From contig OY744615.1 in assembly GCA_963556255.1 (NCBI GenBank), positions 13,879,531 through 13,943,530 of the forward strand: a stretch of DNA of 64,000 bases, read 5' to 3'. This DNA comes from Allolobophora icterica. Lineage: Eukaryota > Annelida > Clitellata > Crassiclitellata > Lumbricidae. Below the pieces are notes generated by a model. The model saw only the letters and a list, made by a program, of their open reading frames with translations. It was not told the DNA's origin and searched no databases. A program made the position numbers and the translations under genes. How positions within the stretch are numbered: position 1 is the stretch's first letter; every line of letters starts with the position of its first letter. Below are positions 22,670 through 33,142 of the stretch, piece by piece.

Positions 22670-25551
22670 TTACCCAGTGGCAACCATCGACGGTCGACTC
22701 AGCAAATCCGGAAGGTAATTGTCTCTCCCTGAACGGTGTCGAATATCCAAAGTATATTTTTGGAGTTCCAAACTCCATCGGAGTAATTATCGTTCGAGTT
22801 TGCCATCGAATTGATGAAAGTGAGAGGACTGTGATCCGTAAAGACCACCACAGGCGCAGAACCGAAGTATACGGAAAAAGTCCCTACAGCCATGACCAAT
22901 GCCAAAGCCTCCTTCTCCACCGTTGAGTAGCGTATTTCGTGCTTCCGTAGTTTTCGACTGTAGTAGCACACCGGATGTTCGATTCCATCGTAAATCTGGA
23001 ATAGACACGCTCCAACACACACCTGCGAAGCATCAACAGCAACCAAAAATGGTCGATTATAATCAGGCGGTTTAAGAATTGGTTTTGACGCCAGCCGTGA
23101 TTTCAAGTCAACAAAAGCCTGTTCAGCTTTCTGCGACCACACAAATTTATTCCCCTTTTTCAAAATCTCCGTTAAAGGGTTAGTCAAATCAGAAAAATGT
23201 GGCAAATATTTCCTGTAGTAGCTTGCCAACCCAAACAAAGACTGTAACTGCTTCTTGTTAGTGGGAGTTGGGAAATTAATCATCACTTCCACCTTTTGTG
23301 CACGTGGTGACACTACCCCTCGACCCACATGATGACCCAAGAAATCCACCTCAGCATCAGCAAAAGTACACTTCTTTACGTTCAAAGTTAGTTTAGCTTT
23401 CTCCACCCGTTGCAACACTTGTTGTAAGTGATCCATATGATCAAACCATGTCATACTGAAAATAATGACGTCATCTAGATAAGCATCACAGAAAGACTCT
23501 AACCCTGCAAAGACCTTCTTAACTAACCGACTAAATGAACTCGGCGCATTTCTAAGGCCAAAGGCCATGTATTTCCATTGAAAATGACCATTCGGCGTCA
23601 CAAAACCTGTCAAATCCCTTGCCGATGACGCTATAGGAATTTGATAATATCCTTTCGCCATGTCTAATTTCGTAAGAAATTTTGCCTGACCAACTTTGTT
23701 TATGAGTGTTTCCACCCGAGGCATAGGAAATGGATCAGGAACTGTGACTGAATTCAGTTTCCTGAAATCTGTACACAATCGCAATGTACCATCAGGCTTC
23801 GGAACCAAAACTATTGGCGCCGCCCACGGACTCTCAGATTCTTCAATAATCCCCGATTGCAACAACTCTTCTATTTCCTTATTTACCACCTTTAACCTGT
23901 CTGGATGAAGCGGATACGGTGATTGCCTCATAGGTCTCACTCCATCCAGCAACTTGACATCATGCGACACCAAAGTGGTCTTCCCCGGCTTGTCACTAAA
24001 CACACTCTGAAATTTGCATAACACATATGTCAAATCCTTAACTTGACTTTGATTCAAATGATCCATCATCACAGAATCCATAATTGATGTAGACTTGTCT
24101 GTATCAGCAACCAAAACATTCACTTCAGGTTCACTGTCAACAACCAACACCTGCTCCCCTTGCCGTGGTAGATATCTCTTCATCAGATTGACATGTACCA
24201 CCCGTTTCGTTTTCCTCCGATCTGGAGTACCGACGAGATAGTCAACCTCACCCAATCTTTTCAACACTTGGTAGGGACCACAATACTTAGCTTCCAAAGG
24301 CTTCCCAATTAAAGGCAACAAAAGTAATACCTGGTCACCTTTCTCAAAAGTCACAGACTTCGCATGCAAGTCATACCATTCCTTTGACTTAGACTTGAGT
24401 ACCATTTCATTGTCATTCACAACCTGTAAAGATACCTTAATCTTCTCACGAAGGTTCAAGACAAAATCGATAAGATTCGTCTTCTTTAATTCTGGTACAA
24501 CATCAGTTCTTATCCAGCTGTGTTTAATCATTTGCAAGGGCCCCTTCACATCCCTGCCAAACATCAAATCAAACGCAGAAAATCCTAAACCCTGAACTGG
24601 AACTTCTCTATAAGCAAAAAGAACCCAAGGCAGAATTTCGTCCCAATCACCCTGAAAAGTTTCTCCTATCGCCTTCAACATATCTTTTAAAGTATGATGA
24701 AATTTCTCCAGACATCCGTTTGTCTGAGGATGAAATGCGCTTGTTTTTAAATGCATTATCTGACATTCATTTATCATCAATTGCATTAATTCTGACATAA
24801 ATTCAGAACCTTGATCTGACAAAACCTCATCAGGAAAACCAAATGTAGTGAAAACCGAAATCAACACTTTCACCACCTCCGCCGCTGTGTGCACCTTCAG
24901 TGGAAACGCAAACGGAAAATGCGTAGCTAAATCCATTATCGTCAAGATAAATCTGTTTCTCGACTTATCACAAGTCTCCAAAGGACCAACTACATCCAAA
25001 GCAATTCTGGAAAACGGTTTATTAATAACCGGCAAATTAATCAAAGGCGCTCGAGCTTTTGTAGCTCCCTTGCCAAGACGCTGACAAATGTCACAAGTAC
25101 GACAATACTCTCTGACGTACTTAAAAATACCAGGCCAATAAAAATGCCTCAAGACTCTATCAAGAGTTTTCTGTGTTCCCAAATGTCCACTCGAAGGAAC
25201 ATCATGCGCTACATGAATAATCTTTGACCGTAAAGAAATTGGAACGAGTACTTGCGTTCTACCGAAACCTTCAGGCTCCAAAACACTTCTCCACACGCGA
25301 ACCAAGACTCCATCACGCACCTCGTAAAACGAACGTTCACTTCTATCAGGTGAATGTGCTAAATCAAAAAGACAATTGAAAGATTCGTCACTGCGTTGCA
25401 ATTCAATTAATCTGTCTCTCGAACAAATTCCCGAACATTCAACACTGCGCTCATCAAATTCTGTAAACAATTTATCTAAGTCAAAGTCGACAGAGTCGAT
25501 CACATCAGAAGTCTTAATTATAGGAGCGTCAATGTCTAAGGAGTGAGACAC
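22670..25551 (-). CDS. pol: Pol: integrase, reverse transcriptase, RNase H (INT before RT)
   Basis: About 950 residues are open. The integrase comes first: HHCC-type zinc binding ([10 protein letters not shown]...CRTCDIC), a DDE core ([23 protein letters not shown]) and a GPY tail ([12 protein letters not shown]). RT follows with [24 protein letters not shown] and YLDDVIIFS. RNase H begins at FLVAVDAS and includes the FTDHSPL region. Near 22781-22790 the frame shifts by one base; the next frame continues recognisable RNase H sequence to a stop at 22670-22672, so the last 35 or so residues are out of frame. There is no ATG at the 5' end; the open frame originally continued from Gag (see 25539-25741). 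Confidence 0.9.
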
Positions 25552-25741
25552 TGCTAAGAGACATCATGGAGGGAAGGATGGAGGGGAGAAAGACGCGAGG
25601 AAGACCGAGGGCAATGCTGCTAGACTGGATGATGACAAAAGAAGAAGGATACAGTGGACTGAAGAGAAGAGCACAAGACAGAGAACGATGGCGTCATTGG
25701 TCATACGAACCTGCCAATGGGCAGAGAACATAAAGAGAGAG
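25539..25741 (+). mobile_element. 5'-truncated LINE tail inserted between Gag and Pol
   Basis: A 203-bp plus-strand insertion is flanked by the 8-bp duplication AATGTCTA (25531-25538 and 25742-25749). It is open in one frame and encodes a LINE ORF2 C-terminus: [13 protein letters not shown] and [16 protein letters not shown] before a TAA stop, followed by an AAAGAGAGAG end. Insert plus one target copy is 211 bp (1 mod 3), and the Gag and Pol frames differ by exactly that. The host element therefore had one continuous Gag-Pol frame before the insertion. Confidence 0.85.
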
Positions 25742-27793
25742 AATGTCTACAGCGTCCTGTCTCGCCACGCTCGACTGCACCGTCGTCCCTATTTTACTCT
25801 GAGCCCTCGTAACAACCTCTACCTCTATCGGTTCATTTTGAACTAAATCATTTCCAATGAGAATATTTATTCCTTTTGGCAATTTGTCCACCAACCCACA
25901 AAGAATATTTCCCGAAACAAACTCACTCTCCACTTGAATTTCTATTAACGGGACAGAAACTGGTTCACCTACAATTCCCTGAATCAATCGATCTTCACCC
26001 GTGAAGACATAATCACACGAATTAAGCCCATCCTTACTAGCTATCGACTGTAATGCACCCGAGTCTCTTAGTAGCACCACATGACGCTGTGAACCGTGTC
26101 GTCCGTACACAATTCCAGTCTTAACAAACGGTCTGTACTGCTGATTTATCGTTGAGTTGCTCGAATGTACATCTACCAATCCAATGTTATTATCTGGATA
26201 ATTTGTGCTCGCTCTAGCCAAATTTCTTGCTTTCAGCTTTTCACAATTTGGAATTGTATGCGTTCTCGCATGACAGTATGCACAAGAAACAGGTGTGCCA
26301 AACGCACTTGTATAATTCCGACTATTAGTCCTAGGGCTGTCGAAAGAATTTTGACCACCGCCTCGTCTCACATTATCGGTGTCATTTGCCCATCCCTTTT
26401 CAAATTTCACAGGTGCTACCATTTCTTTCTTGAAAGGTTTGTACAGCATATCATATTCATCAGCCATTCGTGCTGCTTCTGCAAGTGACGTTACTTTACG
26501 TTCGATCACCCAACGATGTAAATCCACAGGTAGACAATTCACAAATTGCTCAAGTTTGAAAATTTCCAAAACCTTATCTAAATCAGCCAATGCCCCTTCT
26601 CCCTCCAGCCAACTCTTAAATGGAATATTCAAACGATATGCAAAATTTGAATACGTTTCAAGACTACCCTTCTGCAGTGCTCGAAACCTTTTCCGATAAA
26701 ACTCTGGCACTCTTGCATAAGCCGTAAGCAAAGCATTTTTCAGAATGTCATAATCCTTGCATTGTTCCAAGGAGAGCTCGCCGAAAATTTGTAAAGCTTT
26801 CCCCGTGAGTTTCGTGTGAATTAACGACGACCATTTATCTTTCGGAAATTGATGTAGCTCCATGGCTTTTTCAAACGACTGTAAATAATGTTCCAAATTT
26901 GTGTCGTCAAACCGAGGTACTAATTTCACCGCCGACCCAATATTAAATTTTGTCGTATGTCCAGTCCTTTCTGCATTTTCTTCACTGAAACCCTGTGCTA
27001 CCTCCTCGAAGTCACCTACTGTTAACCTTTCAACAGAACCTCCCAATTCTTTCATTCTCAATTGATGCTGTCTCTGTTTTTCCTTTTCTACCAATTCCAT
27101 TTGTAACTTTCTTTCAGCTGCTTCCATCTGACTTTTCTTAATCTCGTTTTCCATAGACAACCTTTCGTTCTCTACCTTCAACCGCCTTTCTGAAATTTCT
27201 GCCTCTATCCGTAATTTCCTTTCTGCTGCTTCTGCCTCTTTATCTGCTTGTTCCTTCTTAGCTTCTGCTTCTCTCCGAAATTTTCTTTCTGTTGCTTCCG
27301 CCTCTTTATCTGCTTGTTCCTTCTTAGCTTCAGCTTCCTTATCCAGTTTTCGCAATTCTAATTCTGCTTGTTCCTTCTTTGCTTCTGCCTCTTTATCTAG
27401 TCTTCGCAATTCTAATTCTGCTTGTTCCTTCCGAACTTCAGCGTCCTTCTCTGCTTGCTCCTTCTTTGCCTCTGCATCCGCCTGTATTTGTAATTTCAAC
27501 TTAACAAGCTCAAACTTTCTCTCATCTTCTCTGTCTTCTCTGCGCTGTGTACGTGCAATTTCGTCCTGTTCTTTTTTCAATTTCAATTTCAAAATTTTAG
27601 CTTGAACCCCTGACTCTGATTTTGGCGAAGAATATGGCGACGTTACCAATTTATACAGTGCCTTTTGCATCTGCAATTTAGTAAGACCTTTCACGTCTTG
27701 CCCCAATTTCTCCAATTCAACACGTAATTCGTCTTGTTTCAATTCAAAAATATCCTCCCCCTGTAACATTTTTACTGCCTCCGGTGTTTCCAT
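25694..27793 (-). CDS. gag: Gag-protease polyprotein with SCAN-like capsid
   Basis: A 699-residue frame starts at an ATG ([10 protein letters not shown]). Residues about 75-265 are a long charged coiled coil built from repeats of KEQAEKEAEA type. Residues about 290-450 form the capsid domain; its C-terminal part ([30 protein letters not shown]) resembles the SCAN/Gmr1 capsid. A CCHC zinc knuckle ([14 protein letters not shown]) follows, then a retropepsin-type protease with DSG in place of DTG ([10 protein letters not shown]) and the [10 protein letters not shown] flap partner. The last residues before the stop are encoded by the inserted LINE tail. It would package element RNA in cytoplasmic particles. 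Confidence 0.9.
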   Translation of the reverse strand: METPEAVKMLQGEDIFELKQDELRVELEKLGQDVKGLTKLQMQKALYKLVTSPYSSPKSESGVQAKILKLKLKKEQDEIARTQRREDREDERKFELVKLKLQIQADAEAKKEQAEKDAEVRKEQAELELRRLDKEAEAKKEQAELELRKLDKEAEAKKEQADKEAEATERKFRREAEAKKEQADKEAEAAERKLRIEAEISERRLKVENERLSMENEIKKSQMEAAERKLQMELVEKEKQRQHQLRMKELGGSVERLTVGDFEEVAQGFSEENAERTGHTTKFNIGSAVKLVPRFDDTNLEHYLQSFEKAMELHQFPKDKWSSLIHTKLTGKALQIFGELSLEQCKDYDILKNALLTAYARVPEFYRKRFRALQKGSLETYSNFAYRLNIPFKSWLEGEGALADLDKVLEIFKLEQFVNCLPVDLHRWVIERKVTSLAEAARMADEYDMLYKPFKKEMVAPVKFEKGWANDTDNVRRGGGQNSFDSPRTNSRNYTSAFGTPVSCAYCHARTHTIPNCEKLKARNLARASTNYPDNNIGLVDVHSSNSTINQQYRPFVKTGIVYGRHGSQRHVVLLRDSGALQSIASKDGLNSCDYVFTGEDRLIQGIVGEPVSVPLIEIQVESEFVSGNILCGLVDKLPKGINILIGNDLVQNEPIEVEVVTRAQSKIGTTVQSSVARQDAVDILSLYVLCPLAGSYDQ

Positions 27794-27911
27794 GTTTCAA
27801 ATTTCAACACAGATACGCCCCTAAAATTCTCGCCTTCCCTTAACAATACCAAATTCGTATTCAAAGAGATTAATTAGAGCGTACAAAAAAAAAATCCCGC
27901 GAGCCCTCATA

Positions 27912-28377
27912 TGTTACGTGTTCATCCCAATAAAAGTTAAAAGAAACTCGTTTGTCTAGTTTAACAGGTATAATTCTCCAAACAAAAATATCAAACAAAA
28001 ATAATTATCGATACATTACCCAACCGTAGAATGACGGTGGAAAACGGTTCGCTCATCACTCACGGAAGAACGCCAACGAAAACCTGGTCTTCAATGCAGC
28101 AACAGGCTGACGACCAGAAAAGAAGACGTGTAGAAAGACGTCAAACACCACAGGTGTAAAGCCTCACGAAACTAGCTTAACTAGCATGCAAACACAGGAA
28201 GTACTCGGACAAGACTACGCCCAGTCGGCAGTATCATCAGAGACTTCCCCCACACACCCTATTCTCTATCCTTATATAATAGATCTTTCCTCGGTAGAGG
28301 TCTCTTATTAGCCAAAGGAAACCAGTCAAGCAGGACTCTTGCCCATCCTAGGACTAGTCGGTCATGGGATCCTAACA
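27912..28377 (-). repeat. 5' LTR of Gmr1-like retrotransposon
   Basis: This is the 466-bp partner of 21946-22411, with no difference found on reading. As the 5' LTR on the minus strand it would supply the promoter (TATATAAGG near 28275). Confidence 0.93.
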
Positions 28378-29338
28378 ATATATATAAACGACTAACAAGA
28401 TATATATTATATATATATATATATATATATCAGTCAATCCCCCCGGGTGAGCTTGCCTCGACAGATTTCAAGGATTAACGATCCGACGGTCGTTCAAGTG
28501 AAGTAGTGTAGTATATTACGGTGTGATCACTTCTGCGAAAGTCCAAGAAATATATACGATCAATAAATTGTGTAGCAAACGGAGCAGAAGCAGGGCGAGG
28601 AGTTGACTCGTGTCTCGTGATAATGTCTCCTTTTTATATCAGTGCATCTCGTGCACTTTATGCATCTCACTTTACTCTCCTGCTGTTTGTTAATTTCTCC
28701 TACGTCTAAATTTGAGGAAAGAAAAGAGGAAACGCGCGACCAAAAAGTATGAACGAAACAATGAGACTATAAACTAAAATGTAATGTCACCAACACAAAG
28801 TTTGCTGAGCAAGAAGTCAAGTAGGAATGACTTAGCATGCAAAGAGAGGCGCCTGCGCTTCATAAAACTTTAATAATCAACTTCAGTTAAAATTACAATG
28901 TTATCCCCGATCAAAATCCTCAATCAAGATCAGTGCAACGTTGAGCGCGTAGGGCATATATAGTCTCACGTTGCACATAGATTGCATATGCCACTGTTCC
29001 GCAAACATAATGATACTAACTGCCTTTACAGCATTTATTTGCATCATTTAGACAGTCGTGTTTGTGCCGGTTTTATGGGATATTTAAACGCTCTATATTT
29101 AGGCCTGCTGTATTTTTCATACATACATGTAATTATTCGCTAATTTTAGGAGTTCTGCCTCGTTCGTATTAATTGCGGGATTTGTTGCGGTAATGTGTGA
29201 TGTGTGACATGTTTGGAACTTTCCGTTGCGACGGACGCATAATAATTCGGTGTTGTTTCTGCCGGGCCCGGCTTTCAAACGTGTTGAATAGTAGGTCAAT
29301 TTCCTTTGCATGTCTTCTTGGAGTACGCAATTGCATGA
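28378..29338. other. Duplicated non-coding flank (copy B)
   Basis: This aligns with copy A from about 8950 to 11470, excluding the insertions there. No gene is seen in either copy, and matching stop codons and indels argue it is non-coding. Confidence 0.55.
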
Positions 29339-29346
29339 GGAGGGAT

Positions 29347-29623
29347 CAGGCCCGGTTCGTCCGTTAGGCAAACTAGGCAGCCGCCTAGGGCCGTCGATTT
29401 TTAGGGGCCGCCAATTTTCCATTTTTCCGAAAAAACATCAAAATAAATAATTTCTGGAAATTCATAAATGAAACCACTTTGGATTATTTGTTACTTATTA
29501 TTCGCTAGATGGAAGTATTATAGTGTTGGTGTAATAAATTATGTTCTATTAAGGTAGGGTTCACCGTTAAGTTTTAATCATAAGTTTTTGCCTAGGGCCG
29601 CCAAATGTCTTGAACCGGGCCTG
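29347..29623. mobile_element. hAT-like MITE
   Basis: The ends are CAGGCCCGGTTC and GAACCGGGCCTG. The flanking 8-mers GGAGGGAT (29339-29346) and GGAAGGAT (29624-29631) differ by one base. Subterminal GGCAAACTAGGCAGCCGCC and GCCTAGGGCCGCC are inverse relatives. It is absent from the corresponding place in copy A. Confidence 0.8.
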
Positions 29624-29984
29624 GGAAGGATGGACTTCTTGGTGCACGGCCGAGACCTCTGTCTACGGTCTTACGTATGCTTTATATTGCCGAGTAATTT
29701 TTCTCACGCGGAAGAAGAGCGACGGGGTCTTTTAGGTGACCTCGACCGCCAGTTTCGAGTGGCCCTTCGACGAAACGAGTGGCAGTCGACGAATGCCCGT
29801 TGTACACAAGCACACCGAAGTAAAGGGATTTCCAGGCGCTGCGTCATCTACCCCGAAAGCCCCTGAAAGCCACTGTTAGGGCCTACTGCCACCCTAGCAG
29901 TAACAGTGGCTTCCCAGGCAAGGCATTTGCCACATATCACGGGGTGAGTCACGCCATTAGGGTGTCTGACATCAGACCTGATGA

Positions 29985-30355
<371 letters not shown>

Positions 30356-30359
30356 ATCA

Positions 30360-31046
30360 TTCGACAAGTTCTGGCCGCATGAAAGTTCCTATGAAGGCAA
30401 CAGCATTGAAGCGTTGTATGGTGATTGACAACCGCTGGAGTAGATAACAAGTCTCCCTAGGGTCTCCGGTGGTTAAAGCTAAGTATCTCCCCAAGTCTTT
30501 TATAAGGGCCATTCCGTCGTCATTGATAGGGCCTAAGGTCTCGAAAGCTAGAGGGACAAAAAGTGGTCTGCGCGGATCTGGCTGTACTTGTTGTTCTTTC
30601 TCGTGGCCGCTAGTTCCGCTGCTGCTCCTGATGTCGCGGACGTTGCATGAAGGTAAGAGGGCGCCACAGTGTCAGTTACGGTGACGTCCCATACAAGACT
30701 TCGTCCTCTGCGCCATGGTATCAGCGTAAGTCCGTCCGGTCGTCTCCCATCCGTCCTCGACAGCCCAGGTGGTTCCTTGATATTAGGGACGCCCGCTCGT
30801 GATAGGCCTCGGCTTATCAAATCATTCAAAGCCGCATGTCTGGCGATTCTGCCAGGTCCTAGGTTGCACGACATCCCGTGTGACCCGTCCGCCGTCACCA
30901 TTGCTCCGCAGGGACATGCGTGCGGTTCGCATATATTCGTCCCCAGTCTGAGGCCTACTGCAATTCTTACCGCCTCGTCATCCAATCGCAGCCCGCATGA
31001 TGACACCGGTAGTGCGAACAGCCAGTCGCTGGCGTGTGGTGCTGAG
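30360..31046 (-). pseudogene. LINE ORF2 C-terminus, downstream half of a split copy
   Basis: Minus-strand translation reads a LINE C-terminal region: SSCGLRLDDEAVRIAVGLRL, HACPCGAMV...HGMSC, RRPDGLTLIPWRRGRSLVWD and DTVAPSYL. A one-base shift near 30545 moves the last segment (ALIKDLGRYLALTTGDPRE, RLSITIQRFNAVAF) to another frame before the tail. The upstream half lies at 42390-43000; the two were separated by the 11.3-kb element at 31047-42389. Confidence 0.8.
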
Positions 31047-31075
31047 AGTAGTTAACGTATACCGACTTTGAGCGA

Positions 31076-31250
31076 AATCGCGTATAACAGACTCCGACTT
31101 TGAGCGAAATCGCGTATAACAGACTCCGACTTTGAGCGAAATCGCGTATAACAGACTCCGACTTTGAGCGAAATCGCGTATAACAGACTCCGACTTTGAG
31201 CGAAATCTCTCCGGACAGACTCCGACTTTGAGCGAAATTCCTCTAGAGAG
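31076..31250. repeat. 32-bp subterminal tandem repeats, left arm (six units)
   Basis: CCGACTTTGAGCGAAAT occurs six times; four units continue CGCGTATAAC and the two innermost diverge. The right arm has only three units (about 42288-42375). The array sits about 20 bp from the element terminus, where transposase or replication-initiator sites are usually found. Confidence 0.9.
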
Positions 31251-31637
31251 ATTGTCAGTTTGAAAATAATTACATTTAATATATTTTAATTAGATTTGAA
31301 CCCTAATTTGTACTCTTACACGATTTAATTATGTCATTGAAACATTTCAGATGTTGAATAAACGTATTTCTTGCATCAATTTTAAGGAGAGCCTACACTT
31401 AAATCATTTTGAACTTCACCAATTTGTATAGCGCCCTAGCACAGCGAGGTTTATTTGAATATGGTATTGGTTTAGCCTATTTGGTAGATATTTTAAATAT
31501 ATTATGTTATAATCTAAGATATATTAAAAGTTGTACTCTTACACGAGGTATTTTAATTATCTTATTGACACAACATATTTCAAATGATGAATAAACATAT
31601 TTCTTGACGCATTTTTAAATATTTTATTTATTTTAAC

Positions 31638-31709
31638 ATGCTCCATAGCCTAGTGGTTAGCGTGTTGGACTATCAACCCAGAGGTCCGCGGTTCAAATCC
31701 CACCAGGGC
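31638..31709 (+). other. tRNA-like sequence in left arm
   Basis: GCTCCATAGCCTAGTGGTTAG...GGTTCAAATCC has box A (TAGCCTAGTGG) and a near-consensus box B. The anticodon-loop position reads CTATCAA. The 3' acceptor strand pairs poorly with the 5' strand, so this is more likely a tRNA pseudogene or SINE head than a working tRNA. It is mirrored at 41826-41897. Confidence 0.5.
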
Positions 31710-32268
31710 AGAAAATTTGAATCCAAACTTCTGTTCAACGCCCAATCAACTGACATATGACGAATATGATGTTGAGATAGACCAACCCTAATATGCCAAG
31801 CCTGAGAAAACGAAGGCGCTAACAGACTTTGCATTAGGTTCACAGACAACTTCTGAAATATTTTTGAACTATTCAAACCTAGCTCGTGTCGGATGAGTGT
31901 GCGCAGCCTATAATTCTATACAACTGGTCAGTCAAAAGACCCTACATGCTCTATACCCAATGACAATGCATTTACACACAGGCTTATACCTGTAAATCTC
32001 ACATCACGATGACTCGATATTTTAACACAATACACAGGCATATTCATAGGACCTATTCATATGAAGGCTGTGAGACGGCTTGGCAATGACAGGACACTTT
32101 AATACAAATGCATAATATATAAATTTATATATGGGCAAATGCATGTGCACCTGTTGTGCTTACAATATAAATATTTAAAGGAGCTGGGGCAAATTTTGAA
32201 CTATCCAATGAGAACATATGACCAGACAATGAGCACAGCTTGGGTCCGATCTTCATTGTGTATCATCT

Positions 32269-32276
32269 TATAAAAG
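32269..32276 (+). promoter_or_regulatory. TATA box of left PC4-like gene
   Basis: TATAAAAG stands 105 bp before the ATG at 32381, which leaves room for a short 5' untranslated region. The mirror copy is at 41259-41266. No other core element was identified. Confidence 0.55.
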
Positions 32277-32380
32277 TTTATGTACATGTGTACGGCAATA
32301 TACTTCACTCGGAAATCGACGCTGGAGACGAAAAGAGACGTTTATCTCAAGCAGAACTCGTCGTTAATATCGCTGAGAAC

Positions 32381-33142
32381 ATGTTTTCAAGATCTGCATC
32401 ATCTACAATGACTGTGAGTATATGTGAATAATTTGTTTTTTCAGTTCAACACATGCATTACAATCAAACTACAACATCGATATTAGACCATTTAGTATGA
32501 AGTTTTCACACACGCACGCATGCACACACATGTGAAATGCTGATTTACATGCACATAAACTATAGCAGAGTTCTGTAAATGTATTTGTAGGTAGGATTGA
32601 AGCGTGGAAATGAAGAAGTGGACGATGCAAAGCAAGAGATGGTTAAAAAGACTCGAGCAAATCCAGATCTGTTTAATGAGTCCATTGGAAACAATCGTTA
32701 TCTGACTGCGGGCATGTACAACGAGAATCTGATGATACATGTAAGAGAATACGAGACGGGACATGGCAAGCTATACCCTACAAGAAAGGGAGTCTGCTTC
32801 ACCAAACCGCGATGGGCAACTTTCCTAAGGCATCTAGATGATATTGACAGAAGCGTAGAGTTGCTAAAAGCGAATCAGCCTGTGGAATATTTCCAACATA
32901 TAGGTGGTAGATATTATGTTACTATTTCCAAGGGTATAAAGTGTGTAAACATTCGGCGATACTTCCAACCCTTGAACACCAAAAAGGAGCGACCAACTCG
33001 CAGTGGAATCGCTTTGCGTTTGGACGAATGGGCAACGCTGATGACAAAGATTTTCAGGCTGCATGAACAATTACCAGAGCTCAAAGTCGCCACACCGTGC
33101 TACGACAGCGAGGACCATGCAAACCAGATGGTTTTTTTTTGA
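32381..33142 (+). CDS. Double PC4/Sub1-like ssDNA-binding protein, left copy
   Basis: My model has exon 1 at 32381-32413 (MFSRSASSTMT), a 177-bp intron (ACT|GTGAGT to TTTGTAG|GTAGG) and exon 2 at 32591-33142, giving 194 residues. Two PC4-like modules are visible. Residues about 47-103 (YLTAGMYNENLMIHVREYET, PTRKGVCFTKPRWATFLRHL) and 112-180 (YFQHIGGRYYVTISKGIK, SGIALRLDEWATLMTKI) each show the PC4 pattern of a beta-sheet with an R-Y/E-Y strand, an RKG/RSG loop and a W-containing helix. PC4 proteins bind single-stranded and melted DNA in transcription and replication. The N-terminus is basic and Ser/Thr-rich as in PC4. The function here is inferred; two modules in one chain are unusual. Confidence 0.7.

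Larger units (their letters stand above)
21946..28377 (-). mobile_element. Gmr1-like Ty3/gypsy LTR retrotransposon
   Basis: The element is 6,432 bp between apparently identical 466-bp LTRs, so insertion is very recent. Domain order on the minus strand is capsid, zinc knuckle, protease, integrase, reverse transcriptase, RNase H. Sequence features are Ty3/gypsy-like (YLDD polymerase motif, GPY/F integrase tail), but integrase precedes RT, the order reported for Gmr1-like elements of deuterostomes. Two defects exist: a LINE tail inserted at 25539-25741 and a one-base shift near 22785. Primer-binding and polypurine tracts were not obvious. The 22412-22669 segment before the 3' LTR contains two near-identical copies of about 80 bp (ACACTAGACGTCCAT...). 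Confidence 0.92.
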
